From an uncultured Bradyrhizobium sp. (GTDB lineage Bacteria; Pseudomonadota; Alphaproteobacteria; Rhizobiales; Xanthobacteraceae), in contig NZ_CAKZHY010000096.1 in the NCBI RefSeq assembly GCF_936928535.1, positions 103,367-167,366 on the forward strand: a DNA stretch of 64,000 nucleotides, in the 5' to 3' direction. A model generated the notes under the pieces. It did not search any database, was not told where the DNA came from, and saw nothing but the letters and a program-made list of their open reading frames with translations. A program made the translations under genes and the position numbers. Of this stretch, positions 1 through 10,753 are shown piece after piece (position 1 is the stretch's first letter; each line of letters starts with the position of its first letter).

Positions 1-1
1 C

Positions 2-703
2 GTGTTCCAGTATTCAGCAGGCGCTGCTGCCGCCGACGGCTATGAGATCGAGCGCGTCAGGTTCGATCAGCTGGTGCCGCTCGCCGAAGGGTTTGCGCTG
101 GCCGCAGAGTACATTCAGGTGCAAGGACGTCCGCTGACGGCTTTCTGCGCCTGCGAGTTGCGCTCGCCGGCGGCCTTCAGCGAAGAAGGCTTTCGCGCGT
201 TCAACCTGCATTATGTGAAAACGCTATCGGAATGGGGCATCTTCGACGGCAGCACCAACCCGGTGGCACGGAGCAATGTCTGCCCCGAGATCGATCCGCC
301 CGCGGAGCCGTCGTTCTACGCGTTCTCGTTCACGCGCCCGACGACGTCGAAGGCGCCGTCCTTCGTGATCGCGGGTGGCGCCGAGGCGCGCGAGGGCAGC
401 GGCACCTATGTCGAGCGCACCGTGCGCTACCGCGATCTCAGCCTGGAAGGCCTGCGCGAAAAAGTGCGCTTCACCACGACTTCGCAAATGGAGAACCGGA
501 TGACGGCGTTCGGATTCGGCTGGAAAGACACGACCGCCGTGCAGGCCTACTCCGTGCACGATTTCCATCACGCGCTGGTCGACGAGCTGGTTCGGCGGGG
601 CGCGCTGCGCTCAGGGCTCACCTGGCACTTTGCGCGGCCGCCCGTGGCCGACCTCGAATATGAGATGGATTGCCGCCGCGTGATGCGCGAGATGGTGATC
701 TAG
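2..703 (+). CDS. CnbZ-like 2-aminomuconate-type deaminase, 5' truncated
   Basis: The frame is open from the first bases of the window and ends in TAG. The GTG at base 2 is probably an internal Val codon, so the true start lies to the left. The visible 233 residues resemble, from memory, proteins annotated as 2-amino-5-chloromuconate deaminase CnbZ, which hydrolytically deaminate aminomuconates in nitroaromatic breakdown. Recognisable blocks are TAFCACELRSP (about residue 46), NPVARSNVCPEIDPPAEPSF (about 86-105) and the C-terminal LTWHFARPPV-DLEYEMDCR. No aminomuconate pathway partner lies nearby, so the substrate here is unknown. Its stop overlaps the stop of the convergent permease gene by three bases. 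Family call moderately sure; substrate not. Confidence 0.6.
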   Translation: MFQYSAGAAAADGYEIERVRFDQLVPLAEGFALAAEYIQVQGRPLTAFCACELRSPAAFSEEGFRAFNLHYVKTLSEWGIFDGSTNPVARSNVCPEIDPPAEPSFYAFSFTRPTTSKAPSFVIAGGAEAREGSGTYVERTVRYRDLSLEGLREKVRFTTTSQMENRMTAFGFGWKDTTAVQAYSVHDFHHALVDELVRRGALRSGLTWHFARPPVADLEYEMDCRRVMREMVI

Positions 704-1587
704 CGCTGCCTTGGGTCCAGCGCATCGCGCAGGCCGTCGCCGAGCAGATTCAACGACAGCACCACGAGGAAGATCGCCAGACCCGGCCAGATCGCCATCC
801 ACGGCGCCTGGGTCAGGAAGCGTTGCGCCGCATTGAGCATGCTGCCCCAGGACGGCAACGGCGGCTGCTGGCCGAGGCCAAGGAACGACAGCGCGGCTTC
901 CGCGATGATGGCTGCAGCGATCGACAACGTTGCCTGGACCAGCAGCGCGGGCAGGATGTTCGGCAGGATGTGCGAGACCGCGATCCGCCAACCGGGATTG
1001 CCGAGCGCGCGTGCCGCCTCGACATAATCCTCGGCCTTGACGCTCAGCACCTGACCACGGGTCAGGCGAATGAAGACCGGCGTTGCCGAGATGCCGATTG
1101 CGATCATGGCATTGCCGAGGCTCGGACCAAGGAACGCCGCCAGCGCAATCGCCAGGATCAGAAACGGACAAGCGAGCATCGCATCGGTGATCCGGCTGAT
1201 CAGCGCGTCGACGAATCCGCCGCGATAACCGGAGAGAAGGCCAAGCGGGACGCCGATCCCCAGCGCGATCGCAACCGAGATCAGGCCTGCCAGCAGTGAG
1301 GCGCGTGCGCCATAGATGACGCGGCTCAGGATGTCGCGGCCGAGCTCGTCGGTTCCGAACCAGTGCGCCGCGGTGGGCGCCTTGCGCACCAGGCTCCAGC
1401 TCGTTGCGATGGGGTCATAAGGCGCGATCAGAGGTGCCAGTAGCGCGAGCAGGATGAAAACGCTGAGCACCACGAGGCCCGCGACCGCCGCCTTGCGCTT
1501 GAACAGGCGACGCCGAGCCCGGCGCGCCGGACTGTCCAGCTCGCCGGCATCAGCGATGGGGGTGGCCGCGAGCACGGCGTCGGTCAT
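700..1587 (-). CDS. Peptide-type ABC transporter permease (DppC/OppC-like), system A
   Basis: Inner-membrane permease of 295 residues, the usual DppC/OppC length. It has a basic cytoplasmic N-terminus (ARRARRRLFKRK, about 22-33), a first membrane helix at about 35-55, a periplasmic loop with the family block HWFGTDELGRDILSRVIYGAR (about 95-115), then a binding-protein-dependent transport domain. The EAA coupling loop reads EAARALGNPGWRI-HILPN. It is the last gene of a minus-strand run starting with the gamma-glutamyltransferase-like gene; only three bases separate it from the upstream permease stop. It should pair with that permease, the binding protein and the two ATPases of system A. Peptide or peptide-like substrate is inferred from family membership. 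Confidence 0.9.
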   Translation of the reverse strand: MTDAVLAATPIADAGELDSPARRARRRLFKRKAAVAGLVVLSVFILLALLAPLIAPYDPIATSWSLVRKAPTAAHWFGTDELGRDILSRVIYGARASLLAGLISVAIALGIGVPLGLLSGYRGGFVDALISRITDAMLACPFLILAIALAAFLGPSLGNAMIAIGISATPVFIRLTRGQVLSVKAEDYVEAARALGNPGWRIAVSHILPNILPALLVQATLSIAAAIIAEAALSFLGLGQQPPLPSWGSMLNAAQRFLTQAPWMAIWPGLAIFLVVLSLNLLGDGLRDALDPRQR

Positions 1588-1590
1588 GGT

Positions 1591-2532
1591 CTAGCCCCTC
1601 AACCGCGGATTGACGAGGATATAGGCAATATCGGCGATCAGATTGAGCGTGATGTAGACCGTGGCTGTCACCAGCACCACGCCCTGTACCACGGCGTAAT
1701 CGCGGTTGAACACGGCGTCGACGATCAGCTTTCCGAAGCCGGGAATGGAGAAGATCTGCTCGGTCAGCACCGCGCCGGACAAGAGCGTGCCGAGTTCGAG
1801 CGCGCCGAGCGTGATGATGGGTGTGAGCGCATTGCGCATGGCATGTTTGAGAATTACGGAGCGCTCGGACAGGCCCTTGGCCCGCGCGGTGCGGACATAA
1901 TCACTTTCCAGCACCTGGAGCATGGCGCTGCGGGTATGCCGCATCAGGATCGCGGCGATCGCGTTGCCGAGCACGAAAGCGGGCATGATGGTGGCGGCGA
2001 GGCTCGCGCGCCAGTCCTCGGACAGCGGGACATAGCCGGAAGCCGGTAGCCAGCCCAGCTCGATCGAGAACAGAAAGATCAGCATGATGCCGAGCCAGAA
2101 ATTCGGCGTCGAGATACCCCACAGCGCGAAGAAATTGGCGCCGTAGTCCCAGGCTGTTCCCTTCTTCACGGCCGCAACGATGCCGGCGGGGATACCGATC
2201 AGGAATGCGATGATGATCGCCATGGCGCCGAGCTGCAGCGTCACCGGCAGCTTCTGCGCAATCAGCTCGCGCACCGGCATCTTGTTGCGCAGCGACTCGC
2301 CGAAGTCGCCGACAAGGACGCCCTTGATCCAGTAGGCGTATTGCACCGGGACGGGCTGATCGAGCCGGTACTGGTGCCGGATCTGCTCGATCACGGCAGG
2401 ATCGCGCTCTTCGCCCGCCATCACAAGGGCCGGATCGCCCGGCAGCAATTGCTGCAGCGAGAAGATCAGAACCGACACGAAAAACAGTGTCGGTACGATC
2501 TGCGCAAGCCGGCGGGCGAGGAAGTTCAGCAT
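1591..2532 (-). CDS. Peptide-type ABC transporter permease (DppB/OppB-like), system A
   Basis: Inner-membrane permease of 313 residues. The N-terminus MLNFLARRLAQIVPTLFFV is the typical DppB first helix, followed by LPGDPA (about 30) and a periplasmic region with YWIKGVLVGDFGESLRNKMPV. The transmembrane domain carries the EAA loop YVRTARAKGLSERSVILKHA (about 215-234). It forms the heterodimeric channel with the DppC-like partner directly downstream and follows the binding-protein gene with a 10-base gap. The call rests on length, N-terminal motif and gene order; the exact substrate cannot be read from the sequence. Confidence 0.9.
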   Translation of the reverse strand: MLNFLARRLAQIVPTLFFVSVLIFSLQQLLPGDPALVMAGEERDPAVIEQIRHQYRLDQPVPVQYAYWIKGVLVGDFGESLRNKMPVRELIAQKLPVTLQLGAMAIIIAFLIGIPAGIVAAVKKGTAWDYGANFFALWGISTPNFWLGIMLIFLFSIELGWLPASGYVPLSEDWRASLAATIMPAFVLGNAIAAILMRHTRSAMLQVLESDYVRTARAKGLSERSVILKHAMRNALTPIITLGALELGTLLSGAVLTEQIFSIPGFGKLIVDAVFNRDYAVVQGVVLVTATVYITLNLIADIAYILVNPRLRG

Positions 2533-2542
2533 CCCCGTGGCG

Positions 2543-4051
2543 TCACTTCAGCTTGAGGCCGACGACGCGCACGAGGCCGTCGGGCATTTGCTTGTAGCCT
2601 TCGAGCTTGGTTGTGTGCGCGATGATGATGCGGCGGTGAAAGATGTACAGGATGCCCTCGTCGTCGAGCTCCAGCTTCGCAAGCTTCTCGTAGACGGCCT
2701 TCCTTTGCGCCATGTCCGACGTGAGGCGTGCATCGTCGAGTGCCTTGTCGGCGTCCGCATTGGCCCAGGCGCTGTAGTTCTGCGGCGCATCCTTGTGCAG
2801 GAAAACATAGGAGTTACCGTCGGGATCGATGCGGCCACTCCATGCCAGCATGTAGGCTTGGTACTCACCCGCCTCCGCTTGTTTCAGCGATGTCGCGAAC
2901 TCGGTGACGCGGATTTTCAGGTCGAACCCGGCCTCGGCCGCCATCGATTGTACCACCTGCGCGACGGCCTCGGTCTCGGCGCCCTTCGGCACCAGGAAAT
3001 CGACATTGATTGGCGGCGTCACGCCCGCTTCCTTCAGCAGCGCCTTGGCCTTCTCCACGTTGCGCGGGCGGATCGGAAAGGCTTTCTGATAGTAGGGATG
3101 ATCTGGATTGACCCATTGATTGCCGGGCTGGAACTCGCCGTTGAACACGACCTGGTTGATCGCTTCACGATCGATAGTAAGGTCGAGCGCTTGCCGGACC
3201 TTGGCGGACTGGCTGAGCGGCCCCTTGGCCTTGTCCTTGCCGATATTGAGCGTGATGCCCTGATAGCCGAGCTCAATGGCCGTCGCGACCTTCAGCCGAG
3301 AATCCGCGCGCACGTCTTTAAGGTCGGTGGCGAGCACGCGCTCGATCAGATCGAGGCTCCCGGATTTCAGGCTTGCCAGCCGCACGGTGGCATCAACAAT
3401 CGGCTGGAACACGATCTTGTCGATGAAGACGTTGTCCTTGTTCCAATAGTCGGCGAACTTCTCGAACACGATGCGATCCTGCTGCACGCGCTCGACGAAT
3501 TTATACGGACCGGCGCAGACCGGGTGCAGGCCGAACTTGTCCCCGGCCTCCTTCGCCGCCTTCGGTGAGACCATCATGCCGGCGCGGTCCGTGAGCTGGG
3601 CGAGGAGCGGCGAGAATGGCGATTTCAACACCAGCTTGATGGTGAGGGGATCGACGACATCGATGTGGTCGACCGAGGCGAGCTCTGGCTTGCGGAACGA
3701 GCCCGGGAGGGTCAGGTGGCGCTCCAGCGAGAATTTGGCGGCTTCCGCATCGAACGGCTCGCCGTCGTGGAATTTCACGCCGGGCCGCAGCTTGATGACG
3801 AGGCCCTTGCCGTCATCGACCGTCTCGCTCGACAGCGCGAGCTGCGGCACGATGTTCAGCTTCTCGTCGATGTCGAACAGCTTGTCGCAGAAGGCCGCGA
3901 ACACGATGCGGCCGACATAGGTGCGTGCCATCGTGGGATCGAGGATATCAGGATCCTCGGCGAGCCCAATCCGCAGCGTGGTCTGGGCTTGCGCGGCTCC
4001 AAGCGACAGCAGGACGACGGCAGCCGTCGCGGCCAGACGAAACATCTTCAT
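2543..4051 (-). CDS. Periplasmic peptide-type ABC substrate-binding protein (SBP_bac_5), system A
   Basis: Extracytoplasmic binding protein of 502 residues. The ATG at 4051 is chosen because it begins a clean Sec signal peptide (MKMFRLAATAAVVLLSLGAAQAQ) and lies after a GGGGAT-like ribosome site; the open frame runs 20 codons further upstream without signal character. The mature protein has SBP_bac_5 blocks: LRIGLAEDPDILDPTMA at the start, LRPGVKFHDGEPFDAEAAKF (about 105-125) and the hinge VRQALDLTIDREAI (about 285). It delivers substrate to the two permeases directly downstream. Binding proteins of this family carry peptides, opines, glutathione or nickel; the neighbouring GGT-like gene suggests gamma-glutamyl or N-acyl amino-acid compounds, which is inference. 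Confidence 0.88.
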   Translation of the reverse strand: MKMFRLAATAAVVLLSLGAAQAQTTLRIGLAEDPDILDPTMARTYVGRIVFAAFCDKLFDIDEKLNIVPQLALSSETVDDGKGLVIKLRPGVKFHDGEPFDAEAAKFSLERHLTLPGSFRKPELASVDHIDVVDPLTIKLVLKSPFSPLLAQLTDRAGMMVSPKAAKEAGDKFGLHPVCAGPYKFVERVQQDRIVFEKFADYWNKDNVFIDKIVFQPIVDATVRLASLKSGSLDLIERVLATDLKDVRADSRLKVATAIELGYQGITLNIGKDKAKGPLSQSAKVRQALDLTIDREAINQVVFNGEFQPGNQWVNPDHPYYQKAFPIRPRNVEKAKALLKEAGVTPPINVDFLVPKGAETEAVAQVVQSMAAEAGFDLKIRVTEFATSLKQAEAGEYQAYMLAWSGRIDPDGNSYVFLHKDAPQNYSAWANADADKALDDARLTSDMAQRKAVYEKLAKLELDDEGILYIFHRRIIIAHTTKLEGYKQMPDGLVRVVGLKLK

Positions 4052-4073
4052 CGGATAATCCCCATTGCTCCGG

Positions 4074-5179
<1,106 letters not shown>

Positions 5180-5180
<1 letters not shown>

Positions 5181-6163
5181 CACGACACCAAAATTTCGAG
5201 CGGCGCGCGGATGCAGCGCGAGACGTGGCCGGGGCTAACGTCCACGAGCGGCGGCGGTGCCCTCGTGCAGGCCTCCAGCACGAACGGACAGCGCGCGGCG
5301 AACCGGCAACCAGCAGGCGGTTGCGCCATGTTCGGCACCATGCCTTCGATCGTCGCCAGCTGCTCGGCGCGTTGATCTAGCCGCGGGATCGAGCCAAGCA
5401 GGCCGACCGTGTAGGGATGTTGCGGCGCGGAGAACAGTTCGTCGACCGGCGCGCGCTCGACGATTTCGCCGGCATACATCACCGCGACCTCGTCGCAGAC
5501 TTCTGCGACGACGCCGAGATCGTGGGTGATCAGGATGATAGCGGCGCCGCTCGCCGCCTTCAACTCGCGCATCAACTCCAGGATCTGGGCCTGCAACGTG
5601 ACGTCGAGCGCAGTGGTCGGCTCGTCCGCGATCAGCAGCTGCGGATCGCAGGCGAGCGCCATCGCGATCATGACGCGCTGGCGCATGCCGCCGGAGAGCT
5701 TGTGCGGATATTCGTCGATCCGCCGCTCGGGTGAGGGGATGTGGACGCGGCGCAGCAGGTCGATGGCCCGCTCGCGCGCGCTTTTCCGCGAGCCGCCGCG
5801 ATGGCGGAGGATCGTCTCGATGATCTGGTCGCCGATCGTAAAGCTCGGATTGAGCGACGTCATCGGCTCCTGAAAAATCATCGCGAGCCGGTTGCCGCGC
5901 AGGTCACGCAACGTCTGGTCCGCGGCCTTCAGGAGATCAAAGCCGTCGAAGCGGATCGCACCAGTAACCTCTGTGGTCTGCTTCGGCAGCAGCCCCATGA
6001 TTGCGAGCGAGGTTACGCTCTTGCCGCAGCCGGACTCGCCGACGAGGCCGAGCGTTGCGCCATTGGCGACGCTGAGATCGACGCTGTCGACAGCATGGGT
6101 GATACGGCCGTCGTCGCCGTGGAAACGGATACGCAGGTCCCTGATCTCGATCAGAGGGCTCAT
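5180..6163 (-). CDS. Oligopeptide ABC transporter ATP-binding protein (DppD/OppD-like), system A
   Basis: Cytoplasmic ATPase of 327 residues. It shows Walker A GESGCGKSV (about 40), Q-loop FQEPMTSLNPSF, signature LSGGMRQR, Walker B LLIADEPTTALD and ILITHDLGVV, then the C-terminal CRFAARCPFVLEAC extension of this family. The ATG at 6163 overlaps the DUF1028 stop as ATGA. The open frame continues upstream through the DUF1028 gene, but that part is out-of-frame shadow. SGGMRQR and TTALD are typical of the DppD half, whereas the partner carries SGGQRQR. It belongs to the same transcript as the GGT-like and DUF1028 genes. Confidence 0.9.
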
Positions 6164-6870
6164 GCTTGTCGCGCCCGCGCCGCAGCGATGCTGGCGTCGA
6201 TGACGCTGCGATCGGTATTGCCGGCCGGGTTCTGCCGGGTCGGCATGGACGGGCGGAAGTGGACCCAGAGCTCGTGGCTGACCTGTTCGAGCCGCTCGAG
6301 CTCGCCGAGCGGATCGGGATGATCGTCGGCGCGGATATCCAGCGCCGGCCATTCCTCCTCGCCGTGGATCACAAGGGCCGCGGATTGCTTGCCCCGCTTG
6401 TCACCGCCGGCAGCTTCACCTGCGCGCATGGCCGCGAGCAGCCGGCGCGGGAAGGGCAGGCTGTCATTGGCGATGTAGGTCTTCGCCGTCTCGGCGAGCA
6501 CGTCGGCGCCGGCGAGCATGTTGCCCGCGATCGAGAAGCCGCTGCCAGCGATGTGCCCGCACCAGTCGACGCAGTCGCGTCCGGTATGCGCGGCGATCGC
6601 ACCGCTCGCATCCATGATGTGAATCTGCCGGCTCTCGCGGCCGCTGTCGGTCGCGAGCAGGGCGGCGAGCACATCATGCGCGTTCAGGCCATCGCGGAGC
6701 AGCTTGACGCCATCGATGCCATAATAGGGATTGACGAAGGCCTGGGTTGCGATGGCGCCGAGGCCGGCTGCGATGTAGGGGACGCGCGCGCCGACGGCGA
6801 AGAAGCGGGTCGCTACCGCAATGCCGAACTGGCCGGTGGCAGGATCTCGCGCAATGATCGACCAGGTCAT
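6160..6870 (-). CDS. DUF1028 family protein (Ntn-hydrolase-like fold)
   Basis: A 236-residue protein matching DUF1028: MTWSIIARDPATGQFGIAVATRFFAVGARVPY at the N-terminus, then AIATQAFVNPYYG, GRDCVDWCGHIAGSGFSIAGNML (about 90-112) and a GDKRGKQSAALVI block. Structures in this family are known to have an Ntn-hydrolase-like fold, but the reaction is not established. It lies 9 bases after the GGT-like gene, itself an Ntn hydrolase, and overlaps the system A ATPase start by four bases, so the three are almost certainly co-translated. The context suggests a role in hydrolysing or sensing an imported amide or peptide. Residues after about 200 are variable and may be linker. Confidence 0.88.
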   Translation of the reverse strand: MTWSIIARDPATGQFGIAVATRFFAVGARVPYIAAGLGAIATQAFVNPYYGIDGVKLLRDGLNAHDVLAALLATDSGRESRQIHIMDASGAIAAHTGRDCVDWCGHIAGSGFSIAGNMLAGADVLAETAKTYIANDSLPFPRRLLAAMRAGEAAGGDKRGKQSAALVIHGEEEWPALDIRADDHPDPLGELERLEQVSHELWVHFRPSMPTRQNPAGNTDRSVIDASIAAARARQA

Positions 6871-6879
6871 GAGCTGCCT

Positions 6880-8685
6880 TTAGCGTCCCGCGGCGTAGCC
6901 CTGCATGCCGCGCGGATTGGCCGCGGCGCGGCGGCGTACGCCGACGCGCGAGGCCGCGGTGAGGCGGCCCTCCGACCAGTCGGGGCCGACCTCGACGATA
7001 TGCCCGCGCTCACGCAAGTTCTCGATCGTCGCCTTCGGCACTCGGTTCTCGACCACGAGCACGCCGGGGCGCGCGGTGCGTGGCCAGAACGAGATCGGGA
7101 AATGCTCGGAGTGCCAGGCCGGCGCGTCGATCGATTCCTGCAGGTTGAGGTTGCAATGGACGTGACGCAGGAAGAACTGCGTGATCCATTGATCCTGCTG
7201 GTCGCCGCCGGGCGAACCCCAAGCCAAATACGGCTCGCCGTCGCGCAGTGCCATAGTCGGCGACAGCGTGGTGCGCGGCCGCTTGCCCGGCGCGAGCGAG
7301 CCGGGGTGGTCTTCCTCCAGCCAGAACATTTGGGCGCGGCTGCCTAGGCAAAAGCCGAGCTCTGGAATGATTGGTGAGGATTGCAGCCAGCCACCTGACG
7401 GTGTCGAGGATATCATGTTGCCGGCCTTGTCGATGATGTCGAAATGCACGGTGTCGCCGCGCACCTCGCCGAAGCGACCTACGGTCGGTTCGCCGGCGCC
7501 GAGCGCGCCGACCGCCTCGCGTTGCCCTTCGGCGCGACGCAGCTTGACCACGCCGCCAAAACCTTCGATCGAGCCGGGTACGAAATCGAGCGAGGCCTTG
7601 TCGGTGACGAGTTTGCGGCGTTCGTCGTTGTAGGCGTCCGACAGCAGCGTTCCGATCGGGATCTCGGAGAACTTGGGATCGCCGTAGAATTTCTCGCGGT
7701 CGGCGAAGGCAAGCTTCGCGCATTCGATCTGGAGATGGATGAATTCCGGCCCGGTCGGATCGAGACCGTCCAGCGCAAAGCCTTTGAGCAGCGCGAGCTG
7801 CTGCAGGGTAACGGGGCCCTGGCTCCAGACGCCGGCCTTGCAGACGGTGTAGCGGCCATAATCGTAGGTGAGCGGCGCCTCGACGGTCGGCTGCCAGCGC
7901 GCCATGTCGTCGGCGGAGAGCACGCCGCGATGTGGCGAGCCGCTGACGTCCATCACCTCCTGCGTCCGGCAGAATTTGTCGATGGCTTCCGCGACAAAGC
8001 CTTGCGACCAGGCTTTTCGCGCGCGCTCGATCTCGGCGTCGCGACCGCCACCGCCGCTTTCGGCCTCGTTGAGAATGCGCGTGTAGGTCGCTGCCAGCGT
8101 CTTGTTGGTGAAGATCGTACCGGGTTTCGGCACTTCGCCGTTCGGCAGGTAGACCGCCGCCGAGGTTGGCCAGTGCTTGCGGAACAGTTGCTCGACGGTC
8201 TGGATCGTGGCGCAGGCGCGCTCGACCAGCGGGTAACCGTCGCGGGCGTAGGAGATCGCAGGCTCGAGCACGTCGCGCACGCGCATGGTGCCGTAGTCAC
8301 GCAGCAGCATCATCCAGGATTCGAAGGTGCCGGGGACGCAGGCCGCGAGCAGGCCGGTGCCCGGCACCATGTCGAGGCCTTCGCTCTTGTAATGCGCGAT
8401 CGTGGCGCGCGCCGGGGCCGGGCCCTGGCCGCAGATCACCTCGGTGCGGCCGCGCTTCACGTCATGGACAATAACAGGCACATCGCCGCCGGGGCCGTTC
8501 AGATGCGGCTCGACGACCTGAAGGGTGAAGGCAGTGGCAACGCCGGCATCGAAAGCATTGCCGCCCTTTTCCAGGATGGCCATGCCGACGGCGGTCGCGA
8601 TCCAGTGCGTGGTCGCGACGACCCCGAAAGTGCCCTCGATTTCGGGGCGTGTCGTGAAGGGATCGGGATTGACGTTGCTGGCCAT
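6880..8685 (-). CDS. Gamma-glutamyltransferase-like Ntn-hydrolase (GGT family)
   Basis: A 601-residue member of the GGT family, which cleave gamma-glutamyl bonds (glutathione, gamma-glutamyl peptides) or, in some branches, N-acyl substrates, after self-processing into two subunits. The predicted processing and catalytic residue is Thr412 in GDTVHFDIIDKAGN, aligning with the classic TTHY site. The N-terminal half has GGNAFDAGVATAFTLQVVEPHLNGPGGD (about 41-68), and the C-terminal half has PGKRPRTTLSPTMAL and GSPGGDQQDQWI. No signal peptide is visible, so it probably acts in the cytoplasm, unlike secreted GGTs. It opens the run GGT-DUF1028-DppD-DppF-SBP-DppB-DppC. Family sure, substrate unknown. 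Confidence 0.9.
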   Translation of the reverse strand: MASNVNPDPFTTRPEIEGTFGVVATTHWIATAVGMAILEKGGNAFDAGVATAFTLQVVEPHLNGPGGDVPVIVHDVKRGRTEVICGQGPAPARATIAHYKSEGLDMVPGTGLLAACVPGTFESWMMLLRDYGTMRVRDVLEPAISYARDGYPLVERACATIQTVEQLFRKHWPTSAAVYLPNGEVPKPGTIFTNKTLAATYTRILNEAESGGGGRDAEIERARKAWSQGFVAEAIDKFCRTQEVMDVSGSPHRGVLSADDMARWQPTVEAPLTYDYGRYTVCKAGVWSQGPVTLQQLALLKGFALDGLDPTGPEFIHLQIECAKLAFADREKFYGDPKFSEIPIGTLLSDAYNDERRKLVTDKASLDFVPGSIEGFGGVVKLRRAEGQREAVGALGAGEPTVGRFGEVRGDTVHFDIIDKAGNMISSTPSGGWLQSSPIIPELGFCLGSRAQMFWLEEDHPGSLAPGKRPRTTLSPTMALRDGEPYLAWGSPGGDQQDQWITQFFLRHVHCNLNLQESIDAPAWHSEHFPISFWPRTARPGVLVVENRVPKATIENLRERGHIVEVGPDWSEGRLTAASRVGVRRRAAANPRGMQGYAAGR

Positions 8686-8767
8686 GGGCTACCTCATTGA
8701 CGGCGCGCGCAATTGATCACATCCAATGCTGGGATGCCAAATGCACAGGTCGCATGGCACGCGCGCG

Positions 8768-9757
8768 TTATGCCGGGACCGGCGCGGTGTTAACCGCATG
8801 GCAGGCGACGCCGTCGATCAGCTTTGGAACTTCCTTGCGGCAAAGGTCGAATGCCAGCGGACAGCGCGGATTGAAGGAGCAGCCGGAGGGCGGATTGATC
8901 GGGTTCGGAATCTCGCCCTTCACCGGAATGCGCTGGCGGCCGCTCATAGCAAGATCAGGCACGGCACCCAGCAGCATCTTGGTGTAGGGCATGCGCGGGC
9001 GGGCGAACAACTCGCGCCCCTCCGCGATCTCGACGATGCGGCCGAGATACATCACGCCGACCCGGCTCGCCATGTGGCGGACCACGGCGAGGTTGTGGCT
9101 GATGAACATATAGGTCAGGCCGAACTTGTCCTGGAGGTCGCGCATCAGGTTCAGGATCTGCGCCTGCACGGAGACGTCGAGCGCGGAAGTTGGCTCGTCG
9201 CAAACGATGAATTCGGCGTCGGAGGCGAGCGCCCGCGCGATCGCGATACGCTGGCGCTGGCCGCCGGAGAATTCATGCGGGAATTTCAGCCGATCGTCGG
9301 GATGCAGGCCGACGAGGGTCAAAAGTTCGCCGACGCGGGCCTGGATGTCGCGTTCGCCCTGAATCAGGTCGAAGGCGCGGATCGGCTCAGAGATGATGGC
9401 ATCGACGCGGAAGCGCGGGTTCAGGCTCGCATAGGGGTCCTGAAAGATCATCTGGATGCGGCGACGGAGCTTTCGGCGGGCCGGAGCTTGCCGCGGATCC
9501 GTCATCGAGACGCCGTCAATCAGGACGTCGCCGGAGCTCGGCGGCAACAGGCCGACCACCATCCGCGCCACAGTGGTCTTGCCCGAGCCGGACTCGCCGA
9601 CCAGCGCAAAGGTCTCGCCCTTCCTGATATCGAAGGTCACGCCGTCGACGGCCTTGAGATATTCGAGCTGGCCGCCCTCGAGCACGCGGTTGAGCCAGGG
9701 TTTTGAAACGTCGAAGACGCGGCGCAGATTTGTGCCCTGGACGAAGGGAGTGCTCAT
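8768..9757 (-). CDS. Oligopeptide ABC transporter ATP-binding protein (DppF/OppF-like), system B
   Basis: Cytoplasmic ATPase of 329 residues with Walker A GESGSGKTT (about 53-61), Q-loop FQDPYASLNPRF, signature FSGGQRQR, Walker B FIVCDEPTSALD and the C-terminal CSFNPRCPLAFDLC extension. The stop of its partner overlaps its start as ATGA (9754-9757). It is the last gene of system B, 82 bases upstream of the GGT-like gene, so read-through from system B into the GGT operon is possible. The gap contains no obvious hairpin terminator. Confidence 0.9.
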   Translation of the reverse strand: MSTPFVQGTNLRRVFDVSKPWLNRVLEGGQLEYLKAVDGVTFDIRKGETFALVGESGSGKTTVARMVVGLLPPSSGDVLIDGVSMTDPRQAPARRKLRRRIQMIFQDPYASLNPRFRVDAIISEPIRAFDLIQGERDIQARVGELLTLVGLHPDDRLKFPHEFSGGQRQRIAIARALASDAEFIVCDEPTSALDVSVQAQILNLMRDLQDKFGLTYMFISHNLAVVRHMASRVGVMYLGRIVEIAEGRELFARPRMPYTKMLLGAVPDLAMSGRQRIPVKGEIPNPINPPSGCSFNPRCPLAFDLCRKEVPKLIDGVACHAVNTAPVPA

Positions 9758-10740
9758 GCCGCGGTCTCCGCCGACACCGGATCATAGAGATGGCAAGCGA
9801 CCGATTGCGCGCCGCGCGACAGCGGCTCCGGCCGGTCGACCCGGCAACGATCGAAAGCCGAGGCGCAGCGCGGGTTGAACGAGCAGCCGCGCGGGATCGC
9901 AGACAAGCGCGGCATCGAGCCGGGGATCTGCACCAGGCGCTTGTCGTCGCCGGCAAGCGTCGGAATCGCGCCCATCAGGCCCTTGGCATAGGGATGCAGC
10001 GGGTTCCTCACGACGTCCTGCACCGGGCCGATCTCGGCGACGCGGCCGGCATACATCACCGCGACGCGGTCCGAGGTCTCGGCGATCACGCCCATGTCGT
10101 GGGTCACCAGCATCACGGCGGTGCCGTGATCGCGGCCGAGCCGCTTGATCAGCGAGATGATCTGCGCCTGCACCGAGACGTCGAGCGCGGTCGTTGGCTC
10201 GTCCGCGATGATCAGCTCCGGCTCGGCGCAGATCGCAAGCGCAATCACCACGCGTTGGCGCATGCCGCCGGAGAATTCGTGCGGGTAGCCGTCGATGCGC
10301 TTGTCCGGCGCGGGAATGCCGACTTCAGCAAGCAGGTCGATGGCGCGGCGGCGGGCCGCCGTCTCGGACAGGTCGAGATGGGTCCGGATCGTCTCGACGA
10401 TCTGGTCGCCGACCTTGTACAGCGGGTTGAGCGAGGTCAGCGGATCCTGGAAGATCATGCCGATGCGCTTGCCACGAATACGGCGCATCTCCTCCGGCGG
10501 CAGATTGTCGATGCGCAGGCCGGCGAGGCGAATCTCGCCGCCGGCGATGCGCCCGGGCGGATCGATCAGGCCGATCACCGAAAGCCCGGTGACGGACTTG
10601 CCGGCGCCGGATTCGCCGACCACGCCCAGCACTTCGCCCTTGGCGATATCGAACGAGACGCCGTCGATGGCGCGCAGCGTGCCGCGGCGGGAGGCGAACT
10701 CGACCTGAAGATTGCGGACGGAGAGAACGGGCTCGGTCAT
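9754..10740 (-). CDS. Oligopeptide ABC transporter ATP-binding protein (DppD/OppD-like), system B
   Basis: Cytoplasmic ATPase of 328 residues. Walker A GESGAGKSV (about 41), Q-loop FQDPLTSLNPLY, signature FSGGMRQR, Walker B LIIADEPTTALD, VTHDMGVIAE, and C-terminal CSFNPRCASAFDRC. It pairs with the DppF-like protein with which it shares four bases, and follows the system B DppC-like permease after 13 bases. Motifs are intact, so the transporter should be energised. Confidence 0.9.
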   Translation of the reverse strand: MTEPVLSVRNLQVEFASRRGTLRAIDGVSFDIAKGEVLGVVGESGAGKSVTGLSVIGLIDPPGRIAGGEIRLAGLRIDNLPPEEMRRIRGKRIGMIFQDPLTSLNPLYKVGDQIVETIRTHLDLSETAARRRAIDLLAEVGIPAPDKRIDGYPHEFSGGMRQRVVIALAICAEPELIIADEPTTALDVSVQAQIISLIKRLGRDHGTAVMLVTHDMGVIAETSDRVAVMYAGRVAEIGPVQDVVRNPLHPYAKGLMGAIPTLAGDDKRLVQIPGSMPRLSAIPRGCSFNPRCASAFDRCRVDRPEPLSRGAQSVACHLYDPVSAETAA

Positions 10741-10753
10741 GAACGCTGCATGC